NCBI GenBank assembly: GCA_014801535.1
Contig: JAAVEA010000001.1
Location: forward strand, 1 to 64,000
Reading direction: 5' to 3'
From: Bacteroides sp.
GTDB lineage: Bacteria; Bacteroidota; Bacteroidia; Bacteroidales; Muribaculaceae
Length of the DNA: 64,000 bases
The notes below the pieces were generated by a model, which did not search any database, was not told the origin of the DNA, and was given only the letters and a program-made list of their open reading frames with translations. Positions 34,005 to 42,869 of this stretch are shown here, piece after piece. The position numbers and the translations under genes are program-made. Position 1 is the stretch's first letter; every line of letters begins with the position of its first letter.

Positions 34005-34973
34005 ATGAATACAGAGAAAACAACCATAATTGTTTATACGTTCATTACCCTGATTCTTTTCGGGTGTGGACATAGTGCGCAATCATCCAAAGCAGACTCT
34101 GACACAATTAGTGTGTCTGAAATAGGAAATGGAGAAGTATCGATTGATGTTGGAGAGCTTGCTGTTACCGATCTCTATAGATGCTACTATTCAAAGGATA
34201 TGCTCTCAGGAAATGGAGATTATGGTAGTTATTCTAATGATATGAAGAAGATCTTCTCAGCCAGGGGGATCAATTCTTCAATTGATGATCCATTTTCGAA
34301 AAGTTTCCAAACTTTGATTGATCATGCGGAAGAAGTGGCAGAAAAATATGATGATATAATTATTGATTCTGATCTGCAATGGGGTGGACAGGACATCCCG
34401 GGTAACTATAATATTGAGGTAACAGGGATTGAAGTTAAAGATGATGATCATGTGTGTATCAAAACCAAAGTAACAAACTATGATAATACCAAACCTTGGG
34501 AATTCCTAATGGTAAGAGAAAACGGTACTTTCAAGATTGATGATATTATCAAAGGTGAAAGCACTCGTAAATTCCTTCAAGAAGAGATAAAACGTGTAAA
34601 GCAGTATCACGAATCAACTACTCAGGACTTCGAGACTTACAAGGGGAAGGTAGGGGAATATGATATTGAAATGAAACTCCAGATAGCAGAAAATCCCGAG
34701 TTGGTTCGTTGTTTAGATGTAACAGGTAGTTATAAATATACAAAAGCCGGAAACACTTTGAATCTATCCGGTTATGTGGAAATGTGGCCCGGGATGGATG
34801 ATGATGAACCGGAAACCAATATGTATAAATATCCTATTTATTTTCTTACAGAAACCACCCCGGCAGGTAAAGAATCCGGCGGGTGGGTACTTTATTCAAA
34901 CGAAAACGGTCTTTATGGAGAATTAAAGACTCATGGAAAGGTGTTCAAAGCAAAATTAAAAAAAGTGAATTAA
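34005..34973 (+). CDS. Two-domain lipoprotein of unknown function
   Basis: The 322-residue product has a lipoprotein signal (lipobox LFGC, Cys about 21). The first mature domain (about 50-190: LAVTDLYRCYYSKDMLSG, QWGGQDIPGNYNIEVTGIEV, NGTFKIDDIIKGESTRKFLQEEI) is reminiscent of DUF3828-like periplasmic proteins. The second (about 205-320) starts YKGKVGEYDIEMKLQ and has the strand pattern of small barrel domains that are frequent in secreted Bacteroidota proteins. No catalytic motif is visible. It is the third gene of the unit beginning at 33022, and lies in the block facing the protein kinase gene. Confidence 0.75.
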   Translation: MNTEKTTIIVYTFITLILFGCGHSAQSSKADSDTISVSEIGNGEVSIDVGELAVTDLYRCYYSKDMLSGNGDYGSYSNDMKKIFSARGINSSIDDPFSKSFQTLIDHAEEVAEKYDDIIIDSDLQWGGQDIPGNYNIEVTGIEVKDDDHVCIKTKVTNYDNTKPWEFLMVRENGTFKIDDIIKGESTRKFLQEEIKRVKQYHESTTQDFETYKGKVGEYDIEMKLQIAENPELVRCLDVTGSYKYTKAGNTLNLSGYVEMWPGMDDDEPETNMYKYPIYFLTETTPAGKESGGWVLYSNENGLYGELKTHGKVFKAKLKKVN

Positions 34974-35026
34974 TCGATTTTATGAATTCCAACGTCTAAC
35001 TTGGTATAATTAGGAAAATATAATAT

Positions 35027-36280
35027 ATGAATAAATTAAAATCTTTTTTGGTATTGTTAGTCTTAGCGCTTTTATCCCTAAACGGGAATGCTGAGACTGT
35101 GACACGTTACAAAATGGTTATAGATACCGTAAGCGCCATTCAGAAACTCAAGGAGAAGTATGCTGAGTTATCTCATTCTAATCCGAATGAGTCAACAATG
35201 AATTCGATTGATTTATCTTCATTTTCAAAATCCCATTTGATAAAGATGATAGGATTTAGGAACGTTCCTACTAAACGCATAGCATATCAACATGAGAAAC
35301 GTGATTCCGAAGATCTATCCTTCAATGAGTTGGTTGAAAAATATTATAATACTCCGGAAAAGAGAAAATGGTTCTATAATAATGGTGTGGTAAAAGGTAG
35401 ATTCGATGGAATAATTGTAGATGAAATCGGTGTGTTTCCGGCACATGAACAAATTACCTCATGGGGTGAGAAGGGTTATGGCAAACTTAATCTTGTGAGT
35501 AGGTATGGCACGATAGAGAGTTGTCTGATATCCGATTCTATTTGTGGAGAATACTATCTAATGGAAAATGGACCTGCCGAGGATGGTTTAACGGGAGGAA
35601 ATTATAGAATTGAAGAACTGATTTATCCCGGTAATTTGATGGATGCAAAAATTGGTTGGAAACTTGCGTTGAATCCGGAAGGTTCAAATATACAAGATTT
35701 TATGACTTTTTACGCACCTGATGGGAAGATTGTGAATACTCCTCCTGTAGATGTAGAATACTTGTCGTTTGATGAATGTCTAAAACTGATGAAAAATAAT
35801 GGTCATAGTCCGGAATTATTTGATTTAAACTATATAACGGCAGATGACTTCGGTGACACTTTGGAAGCGGGCATCCTCACAATTGCTTCCGTATCTAATG
35901 CCGATATAGCCGGAAATTTGTATCTGCCAGGAAAACAATGTGTAATCGCAAAGTATAAACCCGGGACAGATAAATCGGGTGGAGAAAAGAACATTTCACC
36001 ACTGGTATTGGATAATCATCCGGATAAAATTGAGGTTATAAAGGATTATTTCAATAAAGGGGAAGATGGTCTTATCATATATTATGAGCGTATCAATGAT
36101 ACAGGTATCTATGACATAGAGGTATGTAGAATAGAGGGTACTCCCGGAGATAGTGAATATATAAATGGTACTGAAATGGCAGACATAGCCTGGTTTAAAA
36201 AGTTTGTTGGGACCTATAATTCAAATACGGGACAGAGAGAAGTGAAAGAATATGAATATGACGATGAATATGAATATTAA
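35027..36280 (+). CDS. Large secreted protein of unknown function with an acidic-tyrosine tail
   Basis: The 417-residue protein has a standard signal peptide (residues 1 to about 22, ending NGNA), then a globular region of mixed composition with no family I know. Notable stretches are FNELVEKYYNTPEKRKWFYN (about 102-121) and GNYRIEELIYPGNLMDAKIGWKL (about 193-215). It ends in the low-complexity tail KEYEYDDEYEY. There is no lipobox and no type IX sorting domain that I can see. It closes the plus-strand unit, and its stop lies 5 bases from the stop of the opposing kinase gene, with no hairpin between them. Confidence 0.72.
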   Translation: MNKLKSFLVLLVLALLSLNGNAETVTRYKMVIDTVSAIQKLKEKYAELSHSNPNESTMNSIDLSSFSKSHLIKMIGFRNVPTKRIAYQHEKRDSEDLSFNELVEKYYNTPEKRKWFYNNGVVKGRFDGIIVDEIGVFPAHEQITSWGEKGYGKLNLVSRYGTIESCLISDSICGEYYLMENGPAEDGLTGGNYRIEELIYPGNLMDAKIGWKLALNPEGSNIQDFMTFYAPDGKIVNTPPVDVEYLSFDECLKLMKNNGHSPELFDLNYITADDFGDTLEAGILTIASVSNADIAGNLYLPGKQCVIAKYKPGTDKSGGEKNISPLVLDNHPDKIEVIKDYFNKGEDGLIIYYERINDTGIYDIEVCRIEGTPGDSEYINGTEMADIAWFKKFVGTYNSNTGQREVKEYEYDDEYEY

Positions 36281-36285
36281 GTAGA

Positions 36286-37641
36286 TTAGTTGCTGCCTGG
36301 CTTCACTCCATAGAGCTGCTCAAAATATTTACATTGTTTGCGATAACGCTGATGCACGAGAGTCTCTATCTTGGCTCTATCAGGCATCGGCGTTATCTCT
36401 TTTATTTTTTCCTCGCATAGAGCAAGCACCTCCGAACACCATTTATCTTCATTTATCAATTCAACCGTTTTTCTTTTCTTCTCTTCCTCAGTCAGAGTCT
36501 GGTCATGCCAGACTTTGCTTGCCTTTTTTGCAGCTTCCCACCATACATCTTCAGTATGATATTTGATAATCCTATCTAATTGCGAATCCACTTCAGATTC
36601 AAGTGAATCCTTGTCATGACTGGCTTGGGGTTTTTCTGTTGTATGTCGGACAGTCCGGTCAGGTAAATTATTAACAGTAATGGGCTCCAAAGGAGTTTTA
36701 TTGTCCAATTCAAGATATAAAGTATCAACGTTTTTTTCAGATTCATTTTTTTGATTACTCCTCTCTTCAATTTTGGCTTCAGCATTCTTCCCTTCATCCC
36801 CAGTCCTTTTTACGGGAAAGAAAAATACAATAGCAGTAAGGATAAAGCCTACAATCATAACCAAAACTATCAAGAGTCTCTTCCTCCTTCTTCCATTTAT
36901 ATTTGGCTCATTATAGGGAGGCTTTCCTTTCCCCATCCTTTTTAGAGAATCTTTAATGTTTCGTTGAAAGGACTTTACGTTATTCGTGGCGCAAATTTCT
37001 TCGAATACTTTTGACAGTGCATACCAGTCGGCAGCCGGTGTCCCTGCATCTTTTTCCGGCATATAAAAAGGCGTTCCTGCAAGACCTTTGAAGTTTAATT
37101 GGTCATAGGTGTCAGCACATCCGAAATCTATCAATGTAACTTCCCCGGTTTCCGGATCATACATGATATTGGAGGGCTTAATATCCCGATGAACAATGCC
37201 ACGCCGATGAATTTCTCTGACAGAAGAAATAAGGCTATGCCAGATTGCATTAATCTCTTTCCCGGAAAATTGATAGCCATTTTCAATTAGCTCTCGCAGG
37301 TTAGAACCGGAGCAGTATTTTAGCACTAAACATTTTCCCTTTTCAGGATGATAAATAAAATCAAAAACATTTGTTACCCCGTGGATGTCCAAGCTAAAAG
37401 TGATATCAAATTCTTTTTCCAAGGATGCAAGGGCTACCGGATTGAATCTGTGTTCCGGTTTAAGCGCTTTCAGGACAAACAGACGACCACCTTTTTTTGC
37501 AAGATTCAATTCAGAAAATCCGGTTTCCGATTGATATATACATTTCCCGATAACATAATCATGCCGTTGACGATGATCACCGGCAGGGCCCGATAAATCA
37601 TCATTAGAAAAAAATCCTGAGTTGTCGTCTTTACCGTTCAT
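36286..37641 (-). CDS. Membrane-anchored Hanks-type serine/threonine protein kinase
   Basis: The 451-residue protein has an N-terminal kinase domain (about 29-240), a basic stretch RRRKR, one membrane segment (about 256-275), and an external part of about 175 residues. Catalytic marks are K58 (LFVLKAL), the HRDIKPSN loop (151-158, D153), DFG (172-174) and GTPFYMPE (189-196). The glycine-rich loop is poor: the place of GxGxxG reads SETGFSE. The external part is charged and helical (EDVWWEAAKKASKVW, LCEEKIKEITP) and contains no PASTA domain. It converges on the secreted-protein unit, which may include its partners. Substrates unknown. Confidence 0.88.
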   Translation of the reverse strand: MNGKDDNSGFFSNDDLSGPAGDHRQRHDYVIGKCIYQSETGFSELNLAKKGGRLFVLKALKPEHRFNPVALASLEKEFDITFSLDIHGVTNVFDFIYHPEKGKCLVLKYCSGSNLRELIENGYQFSGKEINAIWHSLISSVREIHRRGIVHRDIKPSNIMYDPETGEVTLIDFGCADTYDQLNFKGLAGTPFYMPEKDAGTPAADWYALSKVFEEICATNNVKSFQRNIKDSLKRMGKGKPPYNEPNINGRRRKRLLIVLVMIVGFILTAIVFFFPVKRTGDEGKNAEAKIEERSNQKNESEKNVDTLYLELDNKTPLEPITVNNLPDRTVRHTTEKPQASHDKDSLESEVDSQLDRIIKYHTEDVWWEAAKKASKVWHDQTLTEEEKKRKTVELINEDKWCSEVLALCEEKIKEITPMPDRAKIETLVHQRYRKQCKYFEQLYGVKPGSN

Positions 37642-37733
37642 ACACGTATTTTATAGCTTACATAGTAAAGACGCTTCAATTTCCATATTATTATTCATAA
37701 CCCGGATAAATCGGATTGAAAGGGGCATAAAAT

Positions 37734-37767
37734 AAAATAGGCCGGAACGCTTTCGCCTTCCGACCTA
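37734..37767 (-). terminator. Intrinsic terminator after dnaK
   Basis: On the minus strand TAGGTCGGAA pairs with TTCCGGCCTA around a short loop (one mismatch) and is followed by TTTTATTTTA. Confidence 0.75.
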
Positions 37768-37799
37768 CTTAATTCAAATTATCTTGAAATAAATTAAAT

Positions 37800-39692
37800 T
37801 TACTTCACTTCCTCAAAATCTACGTCAGTGATATCTTTTTCGTCACCATGTTTGGGTTCCTCAGGAGCTGCCTGAGCGCCTGCTGCACCTGCCTGCTGTG
37901 CATTATAGATGTCCTGTGAAGCAGCCTGAAGAGCATCAGTAACAGCCTTCACTGCTGAATCAACATCCTCAACGAGCTGGTTCTTGTGAACCTCTTTCAG
38001 ACGCTCTACAGCTGATTCGATTGCAGCCTTCTTATCGGCAGGAATCTTATCGCCAAGTTCAGAGAGCTGTTTCTCAGTCTGGAAGATAACGCTGTCGGCA
38101 TGATTGAGTTTGTCGGCACGCTCCTTAGCTTTCTTATCAGCCTCTTCATTAGCCTTAGCTTCATCTCTCATTCGCTGGATCTCAGCATCGCTAAGACCGC
38201 TTGAAGCCTCGATACGGATTGACTGCTCCTTACCGGTAGCCTTATCCTTTGCAGTAACGTTAAGGATACCGTTAGCATCTACCTCGAATGTCACCTCAAT
38301 CTGAGGAACACCACGGGGTGCGGGTGCGATACCGCCAAGGTTGAATTCACCAAGAAGTTTGTCATCAGCAGCCATAGGACGCTCACCCTGGAGAACACGG
38401 ATTGTAACCTCAGGCTGATTGTCAGCTGCTGTAGAGAATGTCTCGCTCTTACGAGTCGGGATTGTAGTGTTGGCGTCGATAAGCTTGGTCATCACGCCAC
38501 CCATAGTCTCGATACCAATTGAAAGAGGAACAACATCAAGAAGAAGCACATCCTTAACATCACCGCTGAGCACACCACCCTGGATAGCTGCACCGATTGC
38601 TACAACCTCATCAGGGTTAACACCCTTGCTGGGTTCTTTACCGAAGATCTCCTTAACTTTCTCCTGAATTGCAGGTATACGGGTTGAACCACCTACAAGA
38701 ATCACCTCATCAATCTCAGAAGCAGAAAGACCTGCATCTTTAAGAGCATTTACACAAGGCACTTTCACAGCGTCGATGAGTTTCGAAGCAAGCTGCTCGA
38801 ACTTAGCACGTGTAAGTGTCTTTACTAGGTGCTTCGGACCGGTTGCGGTTGCTGTGATATAAGGAAGGTTGATTTCAGTTGAAGTAGAGCTTGAAAGCTC
38901 GATCTTGGCCTTTTCAGCAGCTTCCTTGAGACGCTGCATAGCCATAGGATCCTGACGGAGATCAACACCCTCTTCTTTCTGGAACTCATCAGCGAGCCAG
39001 TCGATGATAACGTTATCGAAATCATCACCACCGAGGTGAGTATCACCATTGGTAGATTTCACTTCAAACACGCCGTCACCAAGTTCGAGGATAGAGATAT
39101 CGAATGTACCGCCACCGAGGTCGAATACAGCTATCTTCTGTTCCTTATCAGATTTGTCAAGACCATATGCAAGGGCGGCTGCAGTAGGCTCGTTGATGAT
39201 ACGCATCACTTTAAGACCTGCGATTTCACCGGCATCCTTTGTAGCCTGACGCTGAGAATCATCAAAGTAAGCCGGAACAGTAATGATAGCTTCTGTAACC
39301 TGCTGACCAAGATAATCTTCGGCTGTTTTCTTCATCTTCTGAAGAATCATGGCAGAAATCTCTTGCGGAGTATAGTCGCGACCATCGATATCCACCTTAG
39401 GAATATCATTCTGACATACTACCTTATAAGGAACTCGTTTGATTTCATCTTGAACCTGATCGCACTTTTCACCCATGAAACGTTTGATAGAGTAGATGGT
39501 GCGGGTCGGATTAGTGACAGCCTGACGTTTTGCAGGATCACCTACCTTACGTTCGCCGCCGTCGACGAAGGCAACTACGGAAGGAGTAGTGTTACGACCT
39601 TCATTGTTAGGAATTACAACAGGATCCTTACCTTCAAGGACCGCTACACAAGAGTTAGTTGTACCTAAGTCAATACCAATTATTTTTCCCAT
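37800..39692 (-). CDS. dnaK: Chaperone protein DnaK (Hsp70)
   Basis: The 630-residue protein is full-length DnaK, the ATP-driven chaperone that acts with DnaJ, GrpE and ClpB. The three Hsp70 signatures are present: [14 protein letters not shown] at the start, [16 protein letters not shown] (about 190-205) and [17 protein letters not shown] (about 330-346). The linker [16 protein letters not shown] leads to the substrate-binding domain, and the tail ends [11 protein letters not shown], close to the usual EEVD/EVK end. It is alone on the minus strand; dnaJ and grpE are not in the window. Confidence 0.98.
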   Translation of the reverse strand: MGKIIGIDLGTTNSCVAVLEGKDPVVIPNNEGRNTTPSVVAFVDGGERKVGDPAKRQAVTNPTRTIYSIKRFMGEKCDQVQDEIKRVPYKVVCQNDIPKVDIDGRDYTPQEISAMILQKMKKTAEDYLGQQVTEAIITVPAYFDDSQRQATKDAGEIAGLKVMRIINEPTAAALAYGLDKSDKEQKIAVFDLGGGTFDISILELGDGVFEVKSTNGDTHLGGDDFDNVIIDWLADEFQKEEGVDLRQDPMAMQRLKEAAEKAKIELSSSTSTEINLPYITATATGPKHLVKTLTRAKFEQLASKLIDAVKVPCVNALKDAGLSASEIDEVILVGGSTRIPAIQEKVKEIFGKEPSKGVNPDEVVAIGAAIQGGVLSGDVKDVLLLDVVPLSIGIETMGGVMTKLIDANTTIPTRKSETFSTAADNQPEVTIRVLQGERPMAADDKLLGEFNLGGIAPAPRGVPQIEVTFEVDANGILNVTAKDKATGKEQSIRIEASSGLSDAEIQRMRDEAKANEEADKKAKERADKLNHADSVIFQTEKQLSELGDKIPADKKAAIESAVERLKEVHKNQLVEDVDSAVKAVTDALQAASQDIYNAQQAGAAGAQAAPEEPKHGDEKDITDVDFEEVK

Positions 39693-39904
39693 GACTTTTA
39701 TAATGTTTTATTGTTTTTGAATTAATTTACGATTTGTGTTTTTCATTGCCGGATTAAGCCGGTTTCTTTTTGCGAGCTGTTTTATCGAGCTCTCACTAAT
39801 ATTAACAAACGACATGCTAAATGGGTCGCTTTGAATAAAAAATTCTTGTTTATATTTTGTAAAATATTGGAAATTAATTAATAAAATTTTTATTAACTAT
39901 AATT

Positions 39905-39937
39905 CAAATATGTGACAATTTTGCCAAAATTGACAAA
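39905..39937 (-). promoter_or_regulatory. Possible dnaK promoter
   Basis: On the minus strand TTTG (39934-39937), 21 bases, CATATTTG (39905-39912) is one base off consensus and would give a leader of about 200 bases. The stretch 39693-40197 otherwise contains only this site and the spt promoter and leader; no gene is seen there. Confidence 0.3.
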
Positions 39938-39995
39938 AATTTATGAATATGCATAAAAAAATATGTCAAAATAGTGTAAATAAAATAGAAATTGT

Positions 39996-40003
39996 TAACT
40001 TTG
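39996..40003 (+). promoter_or_regulatory. -7 box of the spt promoter
   Basis: TAACTTTG matches the consensus exactly; the -33 region (about 39972-39976, AGTG) is weak. The start point would be near 40010, just ahead of the first leader stem. Confidence 0.55.
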
Positions 40004-40016
40004 CAATCTAATATTG

Positions 40017-40150
40017 TCTTGCAATAAACCATATATATTAACCGATTGCAGATTCTACGGCCGAATTGTCTGCAATGTTGCAAGATTAAAACAAATACGA
40101 TTCCCAACCAGGCTAAAAATAGAAGGCTTGATTTCCGCCACGGCCAAGCC
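40017..40150 (+). promoter_or_regulatory. Structured 5' leader of spt (nested hairpin plus second stem)
   Basis: TCTTGCAA (40017-40024) pairs with TTGCAAGA (40078-40085), and inside it ATTGCAGA (40045-40052) pairs with TCTGCAAT (40069-40076). A third stem pairs GGCTTG (40125-40130) with CAAGCC (40145-40150). All lie between the predicted start point and the ATG at 40198. I do not recognise a known riboswitch class; the structure is read by eye. Confidence 0.45.
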
Positions 40151-40197
40151 GCGCAGGCAGCCGGAATATAAGCCGTTCAAAATTATATAAAGAGAAT

Positions 40198-41388
40198 ATG
40201 AAGCCCTTACAACAGAAACTATCGGCGTATGATGCTCCTCAGCGTGCTAAGGCAGCCGGAATTTACCCTTATTTCAGAGCGATTTCCAGCGAGCAGAACA
40301 CAGAAGTGATGATGCATGGCAAGAAAGTCCTTATGTTTGGCTCTAACAGCTATATGGGTCTTACCAATCATCCTAAAGTGATCGAGGCAGCCATTGAGGC
40401 TACCAAGAAATATGGAACAGGTATGGCCGGGTCGCCCTTCCTTAACGGAACGCTCGATATTCATAAGGATTTCGAGGCAAGAATAGCAGATTATGTAGGA
40501 AAAGAGGATGCGATGCTGTATTCCACCGGTTTTGGTGTAAATCTTGGTGTCGTTTCTACTCTCACCGGTAGGGAGGATTATGTTATACTTGATGAGCAGG
40601 ATCATGCTTCTATCATAGAGGGGCGACGTCTTTCCTTCTCAAATTACCTGAAATATAAGCATAACGACATGGCTTCTCTTGAGGCTCAGCTCAAGAAATG
40701 CGACCCCGATAAAGTGAAACTTATTGTTACTGACGGTGTGTTCTCAATGGAAGGGGATGTTGCGAATCTCCCGGAAATAGTAAGACTCTCCAAGCAGTAC
40801 AATGCTCAGATAATGGTAGACGAGGCACACGGTATCGGTGTGTTTGGAAAAGGAGGACGAGGCACATGTGACCATTTCGGTGTTACTGATGATGTTGATC
40901 TCATAATGGGAACATTCTCGAAATCGTTTGCATCTCTTGGTGGATTTATAGCGACTGACAAAGTTATCACAAACTACCTGCGTCATCATTCCCGTTCGTA
41001 TATTTTCACAGCTTCTATAACTCCGGCTTCTACTGCCGCTGCTAACGCAGCACTCGACATTATGCTTGCAGAGCCGGAACGTCAGGAACATCTTTGGGCA
41101 ATCACAAATTATGCTCTTGAATCTTTCCGGGCTATGGGTTGTGAGATCGGCCACACTTCTACGCCGATTATTCCTCTTTTCATACGTGATGATTACAAGA
41201 CATTCCACGTGACACGCGATCTTCTTGATGAAGGAGTGTTTGTTAATCCTGTAGTCACCCCGGCTGTAGCGCCTCAGGATACACTCATACGTTATTCGCT
41301 TATGGCGACACACACCAAGGAGCAGGTTACCCGCTCGCTGGAGGCAATTGAAAAGGTGTTCAAGAAGTATGATCTTCTGAAAAAGTAA
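40198..41388 (+). CDS. spt: Serine palmitoyltransferase (alpha-oxoamine synthase family)
   Basis: The 396-residue PLP enzyme belongs to the alpha-oxoamine synthases. Its sequence follows the sphingolipid-making serine palmitoyltransferases of Bacteroidota (AGIYPYFRAISSEQNTEV, KKVLMFGSNSYMGLT, GSPFLNGTLDIH) more closely than threonine-pathway KBL, so I call SPT, which condenses serine with acyl-CoA. The PLP lysine is K242 (GTFSKSFASLGGF); H138 (DEQDHASII), D208 and H211 (VDEAHGIG) are also in place. It is a single gene with a long structured leader. KBL is the main alternative. Confidence 0.85.
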   Translation: MKPLQQKLSAYDAPQRAKAAGIYPYFRAISSEQNTEVMMHGKKVLMFGSNSYMGLTNHPKVIEAAIEATKKYGTGMAGSPFLNGTLDIHKDFEARIADYVGKEDAMLYSTGFGVNLGVVSTLTGREDYVILDEQDHASIIEGRRLSFSNYLKYKHNDMASLEAQLKKCDPDKVKLIVTDGVFSMEGDVANLPEIVRLSKQYNAQIMVDEAHGIGVFGKGGRGTCDHFGVTDDVDLIMGTFSKSFASLGGFIATDKVITNYLRHHSRSYIFTASITPASTAAANAALDIMLAEPERQEHLWAITNYALESFRAMGCEIGHTSTPIIPLFIRDDYKTFHVTRDLLDEGVFVNPVVTPAVAPQDTLIRYSLMATHTKEQVTRSLEAIEKVFKKYDLLKK

Positions 41389-41534
41389 GTATAAAATAAA
41401 CTTAGATTATGATGGCTGATGGTTGAATAAATCATCAGCCATCATAATTTCTATAGGTAAAAACAAAAAAAATCGGTTTAAATAAAAGATTAGTTGAAAT
41501 AGGCAATATAGGGTTAAAAAATATGGAAAGAATA

Positions 41535-41566
41535 TTTGAATAATAGCGACAAATGAATTAATTTCG
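41535..41566 (+). promoter_or_regulatory. Promoter of the pRiA4b-like gene
   Basis: TTTG (41535-41538), 20 bases, TAATTTCG (41559-41566) differs from consensus by one base; the gene starts about 33 bases after the expected start point. Confidence 0.55.
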
Positions 41567-41604
41567 CATCGTAAAAAAGATAATAAAAGACAAGAAAGAA
41601 TTAT

Positions 41605-42153
41605 ATGGTTTACAGATTCAAATTGGTCAGCGATGAAGTCAACAACTTTTCGCGCGAAATTGAAATTGATTCGGAGAACACGTTCCTTCAATTCAGAAAT
41701 GCCATTCTTGACAGCGTAGACTTTAATAAGGATGAACTTGATTCATTCTTTCTCTGCGATGATGAATGGAACAGACAGGAGGAAATCACACTTGAAGATA
41801 TGGGTCAGTCATCAAGCGACACTGATCTCTGGTTGATGGAAGACACACCTCTAAGCGAGCTTATAGAAGAGGAGGGACAGCGACTGATATTTGAGTTCGA
41901 TTATCTCACCCAGCGCTGTTTCTTTATGGAATTAAAGGAGATTATCCCTTCACGCCATCTCACAGATCCAATGTGTACCATGAAGCGAGGAAAAGGACCT
42001 AAGCAATTTATCGACCTTGATGCCTTTGAAAAGAAAGTTGACGCAAATATTCAGAAAAAGGCTGATGAGTTTGAGGATATTGATATATATCCCGCAGATG
42101 AATTTAACGATGAGGAGCTTTCCGAGGGATTTGATATAATGGATCTAAATTGA
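41605..42153 (+). CDS. pRiA4b ORF-3-like protein (IS1096-passenger/TnpR-like family)
   Basis: The 182-residue acidic protein begins MVYRFKLVSDEVNNFSREIEIDSENTF-like strands and has the FLQFRNAILDSVDFNKDELDSFFLCDDEW segment, the hallmark of the plasmid pRiA4b ORF-3 family, followed by SELIEEEGQRLIFEFDYLTQRCFFMEL. The tail from about 130 is highly acidic. In spite of the family name nothing here suggests mobility: there is no transposase or inverted repeat nearby, and the gene has its own promoter and terminator. Function is unknown; it is a conserved single gene in Bacteroidales. Confidence 0.82.
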   Translation: MVYRFKLVSDEVNNFSREIEIDSENTFLQFRNAILDSVDFNKDELDSFFLCDDEWNRQEEITLEDMGQSSSDTDLWLMEDTPLSELIEEEGQRLIFEFDYLTQRCFFMELKEIIPSRHLTDPMCTMKRGKGPKQFIDLDAFEKKVDANIQKKADEFEDIDIYPADEFNDEELSEGFDIMDLN

Positions 42154-42179
42154 TAAAAGGTTTAATAATATTATAAGGC

Positions 42180-42219
42180 AGAACGGCCGCATTCAATTCA
42201 GATTGAATGCGGCCGTTCT
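42180..42219. terminator. Bidirectional terminator
   Basis: An 18-bp perfect stem (from AGAACGGCCGCATTCAAT) closes a TCAG loop between two converging genes, with AT-rich flanks. Confidence 0.85.
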
Positions 42220-42235
42220 TAAATTTTCTCAATAA

Positions 42236-42589
42236 TCAGAAATCATCATCACCACCGAAAATTGAATCCCATATGGATCTTTTCTTTTCAGGACGCATGT
42301 GAACTTGCAGTGAGGGTTCTTCTTTCCCAAAAAAGAGAATGTGTCCTTGGAAGACAAAAGCAACGTATGTATCAAATTCTATTATTGCGTGCAGACCGCG
42401 AATAAGAAATCTTCTGAAGGGATTGAACTCCTCCAGATTCTCTACGATTATCTCGTCATCATCTACAACTGATAATTTATGAAATTCACTCAGGAGGTCT
42501 ATGAAATATTCAAGACGTAAATCCTCACGGTGTTTGTGAGGTTTTCCATACGTCTTGTAAATTTCTTTTATGACTTCGTCCGTAATCAT
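42236..42589 (-). CDS. Conserved hypothetical protein
   Basis: The 117-residue protein is predicted cytosolic and mixed alpha/beta: a helix ITDEVIKEIYKTYG, then EDLRLEYFIDLLSEF, a strand set VVDDDEIIVENLEEFNPFRRFLIRGLHAIIEFDTYVAFVFQGHILFF, and an acidic end IFGGDDDF. I do not know a named family. It converges on the pRiA4b-like gene. The 280 bases between it and the decarboxylase terminator upstream contain nothing I can identify. Confidence 0.7.
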   Translation of the reverse strand: MITDEVIKEIYKTYGKPHKHREDLRLEYFIDLLSEFHKLSVVDDDEIIVENLEEFNPFRRFLIRGLHAIIEFDTYVAFVFQGHILFFGKEEPSLQVHMRPEKKRSIWDSIFGGDDDF

Positions 42590-42811
42590 TCCTCTAAGAA
42601 TTAAGTTAGCCGGCTAAATTTTATTTTGATAACCAACTGGAAAATGAGATGATTCACTCAAAGATGAGTACTTTGGGAAGAGAGTGTGTTTCAAGGTGTG
42701 TAGTTTCCAAGACAACCATGTGCCGAAGTGCGACTGTTAGATGAGGTGAAAACGTCTAATTATATAACAAACATATTAGGAAAATGTTTGAACCTTAGCT
42801 AAAAGAAAATA

Positions 42812-42850
42812 TAAAATAAAAGAGAGTCGGCAAGACTCTCTTTTATTTTA
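42812..42850 (-). terminator. Terminator of the methylmalonyl-CoA decarboxylase operon
   Basis: A 17-bp perfect stem, core AGAGAGTC with its complement and AT-rich outer pairs, closes a GGCAA loop 20 bases after the last gene. Confidence 0.85.
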
Positions 42851-42869
42851 TCGTTAATTAAAACTTATT

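Noticed and set aside
33022..37641. A known anti-phage defence island (kinase-containing systems)
   Set aside because: The other genes encode exported proteins and lipoproteins and there is no nuclease, helicase, NTPase or toxin-like gene, so nothing supports a defence role.
40198..41388. Glycine C-acetyltransferase (KBL) of threonine breakdown
   Set aside because: The sequence follows serine palmitoyltransferases of Bacteroidota more closely, and no threonine dehydrogenase gene is adjacent; KBL is kept only as an alternative.
41605..42153. A mobile element, because the family is named after an IS1096 passenger/plasmid gene
   Set aside because: No transposase, resolvase or flanking inverted repeats are present; the gene has its own promoter and terminator and looks like a resident gene.
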